Assembly (NCBI GenBank): GCA_019925105.1
Contig: JAHGAU010000019.1
Location: 868,001 to 932,000 of the forward strand
Reading direction: 5' to 3'
Source: Niebla homalea
Taxonomy: Eukaryota > Ascomycota > Lecanoromycetes > Lecanorales > Ramalinaceae
DNA: 64,000 bases
Both the position numbers and the translations under genes were made by a program. Below are positions 39,638 to 49,326 of the stretch, in pieces (the stretch's first letter is position 1; each line of letters begins with the position of its first letter). The notes beneath the pieces were generated by a model. It was not told where the DNA came from. It made no database searches and saw only the letters and a list, made by a program, of their open reading frames with translations.

Positions 39638-40946
39638 AAATTATTATTATATTTAATAAGTCGTTTCTTAATATTTAATAACTTTATAATATATTATTTT
39701 AAAGTAATACCTCTTAGTTATAATTATAGGTTATTCCGTAATAATTATATATTTATTATTTAAATAATACTTTTTAATTAATCGATAAAGATATATATAT
39801 TCCGGAAAAAAATATATTTCCCGGAATATTTAATTATAAAAGCTATATCGGAGGACTTATTTTTATAGAAAAAGTTAAAAAAATCCAATATTATTAAGAT
39901 TAAAATTTATTAATCGGTTTAACTATAAGCCTTTTATTAGTTATATTATATTATTAAGAAAAAAGAATAAATTATCATTAAGATTATTTTATTATTAACC
40001 TTATATAATAGCAGGAATTAATTCTTAAATTGTACCTTATGATTATATTATTTATTCTTTAATAAAATTTATTATTTTTAATTAATTAAACGGATTAATA
40101 AATTAAATAAAAAATACTTTTTTAATAAAGGTACCTTTTATTTAATATAATAAACTTAAGTTTAATAAATTTAATTCTAATATATTAAATTTATTAAGCT
40201 TGGATTCCGGTTTAATACTTAAAGCCGGAAAGGAATATTATAATATTAATATTAATATAAAAGGTAAATTTAATAGCTATTATAATAATAAAAAATTATT
40301 TAGTAAAAATAATAATTTTACGGTATTAAGTTTTTAAAGACTTTAACCGTATTAACGTAATTTAAACTTATTTAATTTTATTAAGGTCGATAATAATTTA
40401 TATAATAATTATAACGATAATAAAGCGTTTTTAAAATATAATAAATTACGTTAAAGTATTAAAGGATTTAAAATCCAGTTTTTAAGAATTAAATTAAAAG
40501 AAATAATAAATTCTATAACTTCAGAAGATTTTAATTAAAGTAATTTATTTACGGTAGATATAATTTTTAAGTTATTTAATTATTAATTATTTTTAATTAT
40601 TTAAATAATTCCTTTTAAAGTTAAGTATAAAATCGTTACGGCTATTAAGTTACCGGATTTTAATAAGGCGTTTAATTAATATATTAAAATAATAATACTA
40701 GAATCCGGTAATACTTAAGAAGCCTATAATATATATATTTTCTTTATAATACCGTTTTTAATTTTTCTTTAAAAGTATTTAAAAGCGAATTAAAGGCGGT
40801 ATTTTAAAGGATATAAAATTAATACCTTTAATACTACTATAAAGGAAGTATCCGTTATAGTTAATAAACTAATACTTTAATTCGTATTAACGGATCTTAC
40901 GATATACCTTAATATAATGTTAATATAAATAACTATTATTATTATT
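39638..40946 (-). pseudogene. 5' (gag-side) remnant of the inserted LTR element
   Basis: About 1.3 kb between the LINE insertion and the right LTR. By position and the inferred minus orientation this is the leader and gag portion. The DNA is AT-rich with no open frame, and I recognise no capsid or zinc-knuckle motif. Confidence 0.35.
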
Positions 40947-41092
40947 TATTAATATATAGATTAAAAAGTATAATAATATATCGATAATGATTCTACCTGA
41001 AGGATGGGAGCATTATAAGGATGCCTGTCCTCTACGTACAAAGGGTGTCCTATACCTATTAATGCTCCTATGCATATATGCTGCACATAACA
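40947..41092 (-). repeat. Right LTR of the 20.65-kb composite element
   Basis: 146 bp. The inner end is mutated (TATTAATATATAG for TGTTGGTGTATGG); the outer 70 bp are well preserved and end ACATAACA, followed by ATAAT. Confidence 0.95.
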
Positions 41093-41319
41093 ATAATATA
41101 ATATCCGCGGTAATTATTCCGGCTACTTTTTCCGTTAAGGTATAATTACGGACGTATAAAAAGCTAGGTTAAATATTAAATTTATTAAAAAGTTTAATAA
41201 ATAAAAGTCGGATATATATTAATTTTATATTAATTTAATTAATAATATTATCCTTATAATATTATAATATTATTAACTTATTTAAAGTTAAATAAATTAA
41301 TTAATATTTATTTAAATCG

Positions 41320-41972
41320 TTTTTTTAAAATTTATATTTTAACTTTAAAAGTTTTTAACCTTAATTTTAACCCGTAATTAGGCTATAATAAAGGGTACTT
41401 TAATAATAAAATACCTTAAAACCTTAATGGTAAAATTTTTATAACTTAAGTCTTAAAATAAATTAATTAAAAATACTATAAATATTAAAAATATTACGTA
41501 TTTATATATATATATAATAAAGATTAAATAAATTAAAAAATATAATTTAATTATTAATTAATTTATTAAATATATAAAATAATTACTTATTAATTAAACG
41601 GTTCTTTAAGGACTATAGGAAAGTTTAAAGATTTATATAAATTAACTTATTTAAATTTTTAAGTTCTTTATTTTATTTTTAAAGACTTATTTAAATAATG
41701 GTTTTTATTAAAATTAATTATTTATTTACTTTTTTAATATATATAATTTTATATAAATAGCCCTAAATTCCTAGCTTATATAAGGGGATTCTTAGCCTTA
41801 ACTTTACCCCGTAATTAAGCCATAATAAGGGGTATTTTAACGGTAAGGTACCTTAAAATTTCGACGGCGAAGTCCCTATAGCTTAAGTCCTAAGATAGGT
41901 TAATTAAAAACATTATAAACACCAAAAACACCACGTATCCACATATATACGTAGCAGGGATCGAGCAAATTA
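41320..41972. repeat. B1-A2-B2 terminal block of D2
   Basis: Inverted mirror of 4149-4765: B1 at about 41320-41535, A2 at 41536-41740, B2 ending at 41972 (GCAGGGATCGAGCAAATT). B1 and A2 are heavily mutated, and B2 only lightly. The D2 3' region between 41098 and 41320 matches 4790-5030. Confidence 0.8.
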
Positions 41973-42134
41973 GTGTTCGGTTTTCAACAGAATTTTTCTA
42001 TATAAAACATGGAGAGTACATTATTCTAGTCTATACTGCGTTCTTACATGCCTTGAAGAAGCTGATGTGATCGAAGTATTCTAAGTACTACACAGAATCC
42101 TGGGGTGGGTGGAACGACATCGATTTTGAATATG

Positions 42135-42360
42135 CTAAAACGATTTTTGAGCAGGCTGGTAGGGCTGAGCCGGTTTGTTGACATTTAAACACCCTCCGAG
42201 GGCTCCCTCGATCCCACCTACACCACCTTCGTTAGTGAACGGCAAGTTGCCAGTCATCTCACCCTCACCTTCACCACCACCCTGACCTGCACCTGCACCC
42301 TCTCCTGTAGCTGCACCCTTACCCTCAGCAAGCCTTTTACCAGACCCCTCACCAGCCACT
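42135..42360. repeat. C-rich degenerate minisatellite
   Basis: CACCCTCACC/CACCTGCACCCTC-type words recur. On the minus strand this would read as low-complexity Gly/Glu (GEGAGAGQGGGEGEGE). Similar words recur at 42590-42680, and in complementary form at 57240-57385. I consider it non-coding. Confidence 0.6.
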
Positions 42361-42429
42361 TACGAAGCCCTTCACCCAAGCTCTTCGGCAAGAGGTAACG
42401 CGCCATGCCCGCATGCCCGCATGGCCCCA

Positions 42430-43530
42430 CCCTCACAGGTCCAAAAATACCGTGGTCTCGTTGGAGATTGTGAGAGCTAGGGAATGCCTCCCTGCATCTG
42501 AAGAGACGCCCAATGACGGTATGTCCCCACCGGAACATGCTCAAAAACAGCGTGATTCGGATGGAGAACTTGACAGCTGAGCATGGCCCCTCACCTGCAC
42601 CCTCACCACAATCATTTACTAAACCCTTCACCAGACCCTTCCTCAAGCCCCTCACCAAACTCTTGACCAAACCCTTCAGTAAGAGGTGATGCCCGATGCA
42701 CCCATGCCCATGCCCCTACAGCAACAAGCCTAAAAACACTGTGATTTGGATGGAGAAATGGAGAGCTGAGCAAACCCTTCATGCACTTGAAGCTATGCCC
42801 GACACCCACCTGCTCCTATAACTACCACCCAAAATCACCGCCTTTGGCCTGGAGACCCTACGTCCTCAACATACACTCCACATGCTCCCGTAGCTACGAC
42901 GCAACCCGTTCAGCAAGCCCCTTCCTATGAGGCGACGCACGATCCTTACATGCCCCAACCACAATAGGCCCCAAGACATCGCGTTTTGGATGGAGCAACT
43001 GAGAGCTGAGCAAGAGTTCCGTCCTTCTAAGCCCATGCCTGACACCCGCATGCTCCCGTGCTTCCCACTTAAAACCACCGCGATTGCCCTGGAGAACATG
43101 ATTTTGAAGCAAACCCTCCTCCATACATTTAAGGCCATGTGTGACAGCTGTATACTCCTATGGCTACCACCCAAAATCACCGTGATACAGCTGAAGAACG
43201 TGGAAGACGAGCAAGCGCTCGATGCGGCTAAGGCCATGCCCGGAACCTATATGCTTTGTCAAATACACTGTGATTTGGATGGAGAGCTTGAGAGCTAAGC
43301 AAACACTCTATACAGTTGAGGCGATGCACCATCCTTATATGCCTTTACCGTAACAATCCCAACAACACCGTGTTCTGAACGGAGAAATTGGGAGCTGAGT
43401 CAGGACCTCTATGTCCCTGAAGAGACGCCTGATACCGATATGCTCCCATTGCTAACACCCAAAGATTTTGACATTCACTGGAAGAACCCGAGACCGAAGT
43501 ATATAAACCCTTCGTATCTTTGACAAGACA
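42430..43530. repeat. Degenerate tandem repeat, about 100-115-bp unit
   Basis: The motif TGGAGA...GAGAGCTGAGCA...ATGCCCGACACC...CCCAAAATCACCG recurs; the GAGAGCTGAG core is visible near 42471, 42569, 42763, 42991, 43287 and 43393, spaced about 100-115 bp or twice that. In plus frame 42927-43298 it reads as about 35-residue units of the form KAMPDTxML...PKITVIxLENV..EQ, so it may be the relic of a protein-repeat gene. Stops and frame breaks argue that it is no longer coding. Confidence 0.6.
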
Positions 43531-43863
43531 CCTGATCCGTTCTACGGCTCTACCTGTTACACCCTAAGTACCAGCATAATTCACTTCGAGAAAGCTGAAT
43601 GAGAAGTATATCTTCAGTTACACCCGATATCAGGTGGCCGATATCTTATAGATAGATCAAAAAAGACTGAACAGAAATGGTATCAAGGGAGTAGGCCAAC
43701 AAGACGCAGGGGTGGGTTTCAGCCCATTCAATCTCATGTCCAATGTTATACACTATGTACATTAATGGCCATCATCCATCCCTTTATCCATCATTCATCA
43801 TCATCATTCATCCATTTAATTCATCAATCATCATCCTCATCATCATCCGACACCACCTCCGGC
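43531..43863. other. Stretch without a supported gene
   Basis: Mixed composition; 43765-43850 is a CATCATT-rich low-complexity tract. Nothing recognisable. It may contain the 3' end of the next minus-strand gene. Confidence 0.4.
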
Positions 43864-45059
43864 TCACAAACCCAAGTCACCAGCTTCTGGCCCCGCCCGC
43901 TCCGTCGCCTCCACCAAGCAGTGCCCCCCCGACACCGCCACCGTCACCGCCTCACCCCCCCGGATCCATCGGCCCAGCCATCTTCGCCACCGCCTTGAGC
44001 GTCCGCCTCGACGGCCGGAGCTTAAACCTATGCGCCTCCGCAGCCTTGACGCGCTGGCCGAGCGCGCGCGCGCGCACAGCCCCCCCGCGAAGGCCCTGTA
44101 GCCCTCGCTCTGCGCGCGGGCGGCCTCGACCAGCTTGGTCAGCCCGGCGAGGCGGCGGGCGCCGCTTGGCCCGGTTGCACCTCCAACGCGGACCCCGGGC
44201 CGAGGCAGGTGGGCCCGGAAGGTCGCGGTCAGGAACTGGCGGCGGCCGCTGATCTCGTGCTTGGAAGAGGAAGCGGCTGAGGAAGCGGGCGCTGGGTAAG
44301 GTCAGGCCCTTACGCCTGGGCGAGTTGGGAGGCTTGCTGCAGGATCGGGGAGGTTTCGGCGGAGAGGATGTAGAAGAGTTGGAGGAAGGAGGCGTTGATG
44401 GGGTCCTCCTCTGCCATTGTTAAAGCCGGAGCGGGAGCCGCAACAGCGGGAGCGATTGTTGTAACGGGTGCAACAACTTCCTCGGCTGAGTCCTCACGTC
44501 GGCGTTTCCTTGGGTTGGTACAAGGAAGGTGTGCTGGCCCATGGACGGCCGGAGGTTGACTCCACAGCCCGAGGTTGTCTTCAACAGAGGGGTTGGCTTC
44601 CGCAGGGGGAGGAATCATGTTGGCAATGAAACCACCCTGTAGGCCCTCGTTGGGAAGAGGGGGAGCATTCCCGACAGGACACTGAAGGAAGCCGCCGAAA
44701 GCATTATTGTCGGCAGGAAGTTGGGGGAAGTTGAAAGCATTATTGTCGACGACGACAGGGAAGGGAGGAAAGTGGTTGAAGCCCGAGTTTATGCTCTGGT
44801 CAAATTGATAATTGTCGAGGGCGCCCGAGCCAAAGGCGGGGCCTGGTATACCGTTGGAAGGGAATTGTTGCTCCATCCATCCCTCATTTGGGATTGCAAG
44901 GGCCTTATTAAGTTGGGGCCAGATGGTGGTATTGTCCAATGGACCATTGTCCATTGGAACCGAACCAAAGTCGGTTCCAAAAATATCATTAGCCATATTA
45001 ATATCAGCCGTGTTGGCTTCCCCGAACATATCCAAGGTAAAGTTCTGGTAGGAAGACAT
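43864..45059 (-). CDS. Hypothetical Ala/Pro/Asn-rich protein with basic NLS-like motif, two exons
   Basis: Proposed exons: 45059-44314 and 44248-43864, joined over a 65-bp GTAAGG...ATCAG intron that restores the frame; 376 aa. ATG at 45059 (MSSYQNFTLDMFG) is preferred over an upstream TTG. Exon 1 is Asn/Pro/Phe-rich, with repeated NNAF-type phrases and a nuclear-localisation-like NPRKRRRED near residue 190, then an Ala/Pro stretch and a hydrophobic helix (INASFLQLFYILSAE). Exon 2 (GRRQFLTATFRAHLPRPG..., LTKLVEAARAQ) is about 70% GC, far above exon 1. After a (GC)n run at 44062-44075 the frame becomes Arg-rich; the alternative frame reads GQRVKAAEAHRFKLRPS and stops at 43952, hinting at a dinucleotide slip. 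No family is recognised; a nuclear role is inferred only from composition. If the intron is wrong, the protein ends at 44310 (249 aa). Confidence 0.5.
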
Positions 45060-46262
45060 AATGTAGAAGTGCAAGTAAATAGGATTAAGTGGAGATGATT
45101 GGTTTAGCTATCTCTCTTATGGATTGGCAGAGAATGGATTTGCAAAAGAACTGTACAAGTCTGCTGGAAAGAGTTAAAAGGGTAGACAAGGACCGCAATA
45201 TAAGGACATAAACGGAAAGAGAGCTTCAGCGCAGCCTTTCGCTCTGAACAGCTACTTCGCCATGTTAATATCCGCGTGAAAGGATCCGCTCGCAGGCTTT
45301 GGGACGACGGATACTTTTATTGGCTCGCAGCTTCCCTTGATGCAGCAGCAGCAGCGACTATAGCGAAAAAAAAAAGAGCTCGCGATGCAAGCCTTACACC
45401 GCCAGATATCCTACAAGAACGGCTGCATGCAAGTCCCAAGTCCGATGGTGCGGTATACATTGGGCTCATCCTCAGTGAATACCGTCCGAGCTTTTTGAAG
45501 TCGGTCAAACGGGCAGGCACCTGAACGCTCGGAGGCTTCGCAGCTTCGGAGGCTTTTACAGCCATTTTTGCTTTGAGGGGATGGCGGCGGCGGCGGTGAA
45601 GGCGTTCCCATGCGCAATGCCGCGCTGTTAGGTGCCCTCCCAGCTATACGAGCCCGCTGCTACAGAGGGGCATTTGCGGGATGACAGAGGGATATGCATG
45701 ATCTTCTGCGAAGCGGTATGTTTTGGATTGCATGTAAATTCATCCAAGCGACCGATTGCGTCGCGACATTCTTGGTGGTAACAGTTATCAAGCACGAAGT
45801 CATTCATGTTTCTTGCTGCCAGCCATAACAGACACTTGATATCCTTGTTGCTAGCAGCACGGAATGTTGGGACCACAACCTGGCTATGATATATTATCCT
45901 TCTCTTTCTTCTTCCTCCCTCGCGCTTGCACTCCTCAGTAGGGGGTTCTAGAATAGGGATTAAGGCCTGGGTGATGGAGGATGGAGGGGAGGCGTGTTCC
46001 TGGCCGAGAATCAGATGTTTGCTCGATATAGGACGGGGATGTACAATAGAGAGACTTACAGCGCCACAGTGCTATCATGCTCATGGCATGGTTTAATGAT
46101 ATTGCGAACGAGTGGGAAGGACGCCTATGATGAAGAGTCGCTGGTAGTGGTATGAGGAACTGAGGCATCATAAATCTGGGTATAGCGGAGCTGCACCCTA
46201 AAATTGAGATTTATATCACGTGATTGATTCAATCAAATATGACGTGTGGCGAAAATCATATC

Positions 46263-46580
46263 CGGGTTTCGACGACGGATGATACCGTTTCATCAAATTT
46301 AGTTAGCTATATTTTTAGAGTATACCCTAGAGATTGAGTTTTCAGTCAAATGACCGGGCGTGGAGGCAGTGTAAAGTAACTAGGTGTTTCAACGATGGAG
46401 AGGAGAAGTTTCTCTTGATCGGGTTAGCATGATCTTCTCGGTCTGTGCTCCGCCGCTCTGATCACGTGACCTAGAATCTAATCTGGGCAGGTAAAGAAAT
46501 AAAAGGCGAAAAGTGAATGATATCCGTATTTCAACGATGGACATAATAATATCACCAAACCCGGTTAGCGCTGTATTTCT
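46263..46580. repeat. Three imperfect copies of a ~50-bp motif
   Basis: The shared frame is GTTTCGACGACGGATGA / GTTTCAACGATGGAGAG / ATTTCAACGATGGACAT, followed 20-35 bp later by ATCAAATTTAGTTAGC, GATCGGGTTAGC or AAACCCGGTTAGC. The copies are 120-140 bp apart, and two are accompanied by a TCACGTGA site nearby. They may be regulatory or remnants of a small element. Confidence 0.45.
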
Positions 46581-47344
46581 ATGGTATGTATACACCACTG
46601 TACCACTACACCCAAGTCACGTAACACTCGGATCAACAATAATTCGACTCAGAGCTATCTGAATCTGGTATGGGCTGTTTTTTGGCTGCCGGAGTGGATG
46701 ATGCATACCTGCAGGAGCAAAATCTACTTATGGTGGCCAAGGGCCCAAGACACTAGCAAATACAGCAAATTCCCCCAGAACCGGAAACCGCAGTTCACTG
46801 TTTACTATGTCCCATAATTGATTGTTGATATTACATCCAAGATCTCGTTCCGCGGATAGAGTTATGACACGTCAATATGGGCCTGCCTCCTCCTTTCGAC
46901 ATAAGGTACACACTCTGCTTGATGCCGGCAAGAGCTAATGATGAAACAAAGGTGATGGAGAAATAATATGAATTATGAATTATGATGGCGAGATACGAGA
47001 ACTAAGCCACATCGAGATGGGATTTCTTTGTCCAGGGAAATGTAGATGAGATGGATGAGAGACATGGCATGTCAAATAGGCCACGCGTTACTCGATCAGA
47101 GACCCGAAAGCCCCCAAAAAGAGCATCAGTCTGCCTAGTTGATTTGAATGGACGTCGTCGTGATCAGCTTCTCCTTTGTTTTTCGTTTTGCATCCAACCC
47201 AAGTTTTCATCATCCACCCTGACAGCCCTCGTCTTGCTGCTTCCTGACCCCCAACTTGGCCACTATCAATCATATCAACACCTTCATCACTCTTAACGTC
47301 CTTCCTCCAACATACCGACCTGACAAACCAAGAGTCCCCCTCTA

Positions 47345-47356
47345 TCCTTATATTTC
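47345..47356 (+). promoter_or_regulatory. TATA-like element of the Zn2Cys6 gene
   Basis: CTTATATTTC lies about 45 bp upstream of the ATG at 47395, in a CT-rich leader typical of fungal promoters. Position and composition only. Confidence 0.3.
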
Positions 47357-47394
47357 AATAGAGAGACGACGCTTTTACCCATTGCCTTGTCACC

Positions 47395-47969
47395 ATGACT
47401 CCAAACCCCATTGTAAAGTACAATTCGACTGTAAGTTTGGCTGGCTCCTAATCCTGGAGATTGGTGCATCTCCACGATTCCACTGACAGATGGAGTGCTT
47501 CCCATGCCGCTTGTCGCACGTAAAGTGCATTATACCACCGGGTCAAACCTGTGACCGGTGCAGGAAAAATAGTCTCCAATGTGTCAATATGCAGGTAAGC
47601 CCTGACCGAGTAAAGATCGCCATACTGTTACGCCGATTTGTTTAACCATGTTCCTAGACGGCCAAGATCGGACGGCCAGTTAAGGGCTCCTCGAACAGGC
47701 CTCGTCCACAGCAGACGCTGCGGCTACAGCAGCAGGAACTGCAACAGCAGCTGCAACAGCAGCAGCAGCAATTGCAGCAACAACTGCAGCAACAATTGCA
47801 GCAGCAGCAACAATTACAGCAGCAACAGCAGCAGCAGCAGCAGCAGCAGCAACAGGGCGCCATCCCAAATAAGCAAGTGTCGGCAGACTGGCGCGACCTG
47901 TTGGCTGGCCCTATCCGACATCCAGAAATGGATATCGACATGATTGGTCTCCTCACCGAGGAAGACTGA
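47395..47969 (+). CDS. Small Zn(II)2Cys6 zinc-cluster protein with polyglutamine tract, 150 aa, three exons
   Basis: Exons 47395-47430, 47490-47594 and 47658-47969, with introns of 59 and 63 bp that begin GTAAG and end ACAG/CTAG, all phase 0. The second exon opens MECFPCRLSHVKC and continues to CDRCRKNSLQC. This gives C-x2-C-x6-C-x7-C-x2-C-x6-C, the exact spacing of the fungal binuclear zinc cluster that binds CGG-type DNA sites. The middle of exon 3 is a long Gln/Leu tract (about 45 residues, CAG/CAA mixed with CTG). The C-terminus is short and acidic (MDIDMIGLLTEED), which could act as an activation patch. It lacks the large middle homology region of classical factors, so it is unusually small. 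The gene lies about 290 bp upstream of the next plus-strand gene. Assignment of the DNA-binding domain is firm; target and process are unknown. Confidence 0.85.
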
Positions 47970-48051
47970 GCTGCTATTCCTGTGGCGTCCGCATCCGCTT
48001 CTTTACTGGATCTCATCAGATTAAAACAATGCGGTGAATCGGCTTTTCGGG

Positions 48052-48060
48052 CAATATAAA
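48052..48060 (+). promoter_or_regulatory. TATA-like box upstream of the four-exon gene
   Basis: AATATAAAA lies about 200 bp before the proposed ATG at 48259. No other promoter feature was recognised. Confidence 0.3.
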
Positions 48061-48258
48061 AACAGTCCGAGAGGAGAAGTTGCCAAACCCAAAAGGGGTC
48101 TTTCTCTGCGTCGGTTCTGTCAAAAAGGGTGCGATGACAGTACTTGGCGTGCCTGCCCCTCCGGCTTGTCCACTCATCCTTCCCTTCCATCCATTCTCCA
48201 AGGCAGGGCAAAGCTACCGGCGGCAGCACAACAGGAACGTGCGTTTAGGCATCCCAAG

Positions 48259-49326
48259 ATGGGTCCCCGTAGGTCGAGCCAGCTACGGCCGGGCTTCTTC
48301 GAGCGTCTTGAGAATGCGTACAACACAGTCATTGAGCGCCACATCCATCCTGACCCGTAAGAGATCAATGCTTTCTTATCGCAGCAAGGGAAGAAGACTA
48401 ATGTCTGAGGGAGTCGTGCAGGAGCTTCCAGATGGTAAACATGCCGAGCATCCACGAAGGAGCCATCGCTGAGGAGGAGGAGGCCGACGATGACGACGAC
48501 GACGACGACGTAAGAAAGAGCTTCAAGGAATGTGCAGAGGGTGAGGACCGCACACGCGCCTTGCTAGTCACAGAGAGCTCCCCGTGCAAACCTCCTGTCA
48601 ATGTGAATGTCGCCATGGATGCCGCTGCCAGCATCAGCGACCGACCTGCCACACCCACGTCCGGTGACCAAGGGTGAGTCAGTCTACTGATCCTCCTTCT
48701 TGCCCTCCAACATCTTCATCTCCAAGCTCTCGCTATCCCAAGATCTCATCTCCGCGCTCTTGCATCGTCAACTGACTCCCGTTCCAATTCCTGATAGCAC
48801 CAATCACTGCCGTGCTTTTGATGCCGATTGCAACTGGTGCCATGTCGCCAAACTCGCTACCGACAAGACGCCGTCGTTCGATCTCCACACGGACGAGAAA
48901 GCCAGGTAATCTCTTTGTGATCCTCCTCTTTCTATTTCCCGCTCTCGTTTCCCTCCATTATAATCCGCCTCCTCAAGGATGGATGATAAAGCGAGGAACT
49001 CTGACATTCCCGCTTTCATCAGGTTTCCAGTCGACGACAATGCGTCCCCTACATTCGGCGACCTTATTGCAACCGCCCTCCAGCTGAGCCAGCACGCGAT
49101 GGGATTGGCGGTGAATGCATTCGTTCAACGCGAATTCCGTGAGCCACTCGACATCCCCGCGGCGCCGGGGAGTGTCGACGCGGAGCAAGTCGGCCGGCTG
49201 CTCGCGGACGGCAACAAGGTGGGCGTGGAATTGGAGATTATCTGGCTCTGTCACGGTTTGCTCGGGAAAGCTGTCCTGGAGATCGGAGGGGGGCGGCGGT
49301 CCCCGCGGGATGATGGATGGAGGTAG
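48259..49326 (+). CDS. Orphan four-exon protein, 268 aa
   Basis: Exons 48259-48356, 48422-48673, 48798-48905 and 48978-49326. The introns (65, 124 and 72 bp) all start GTAAG/GTGAG/GTAAT and end AG, and each junction falls in phase 2, keeping one frame of 269 codons including stop. Branch-like CTAAT and CTGAC occur in introns 1 and 2. The start is ATG at 48259 (MGPRRSSQLRPGFFERL); the frame is open further up, but that would pass the TATA-like box. Exon 1 is an amphipathic helix, exon 2 an acidic Glu/Asp run (EEEEADDDDDDDD) followed by a Ser/Pro linker, exon 3 a Cys/His-containing piece (CRAFDADCNWCHVAKLA), and exon 4 a helical domain (FGDLIATALQLSQHAMGLAVNAF; VELEIIWLCHGLLGKAVLEI). I do not recognise the family. 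Consistent phases make it a real gene; function unknown. Confidence 0.65.

Larger units (their letters stand above)
20438..41092 (-). mobile_element. LTR retrotransposon (probably Gypsy), carrying nested LINE and hAT
   Basis: Two 146-bp LTRs (20438-20583 and 40947-41092; termini TGTTGGTG...ACATAACA) are flanked by the 5-bp duplication ATAAT at 20433-20437 and 41093-41097. Total span is 20.65 kb, but about 13.7 kb of this is an inserted LINE, leaving a normal-sized element of about 6.9 kb. Orientation is taken as minus from two traces: near 22,860-22,970 the minus strand reads KEDYTFKDLKNAFLKPLFF, like the start of a Gypsy RNase H, and at 20,700-20,760 it reads RPKRGRGRPRKIG, a basic C-terminal tail. 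Superfamily is less certain than the boundaries. Confidence 0.85.
11619..41972 (+). mobile_element. D2: second DIRS/PAT-like element, plus strand, split by two insertions
   Basis: The pieces are 11619-11634, 18229-20437 and 41093-41972; the rest is inserted Gypsy and LTR elements. It carries A1 (to about 18337), RT-RNase H-recombinase remnants (18340-20437), B1 (about 41320-41535), A2 (41536-41740) and B2 (to 41972, ending at the mirror of CGATCCCTGCTACG). Relative to D1 it lacks about 1.65 kb between A1 and the RT region (sequence equivalent to about 7110-8780 of D1), so it is an internally deleted copy. It is divergent from D1 across the central spacer. Confidence 0.7.
45060..47394. other. 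Intergenic region with small repeats, no supported gene
   Basis: Only short overlapping frames. The best is 45628-45876 minus (82 codons, Cys/His/Asn-rich, no domain). Two CACGTG/TCACGTGA-type sites occur (46217-46223 and 46462-46468). Three imperfect copies of a TTTCRACGAYGGA...GGTTAGC motif lie at 46260-46320, 46385-46430 and 46527-46575, and one arm of a dispersed repeat lies at 46703-46745. Confidence 0.45.

Noticed and set aside
4149..41972. A giant cargo-carrying Starship-like element: 37.8 kb between inverted ends with tyrosine recombinase relics
   Set aside because: The recombinase is coupled to a DIRS-type RT, the ends form A/B split direct repeats, and the interior is explained by independent TSD-flanked insertions rather than by cargo genes.
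47654..48229. Minus-strand cysteine-rich frame opposite the polyglutamine tract
   Set aside because: The poly-Cys run is the antisense of CAG repeats; the plus-strand three-exon Zn2Cys6 gene explains the region.
48432..48677. Separate 81-aa plus-strand gene starting at 48432
   Set aside because: It is exon 2 of the four-exon gene; the upstream and downstream splice sites keep the frame.
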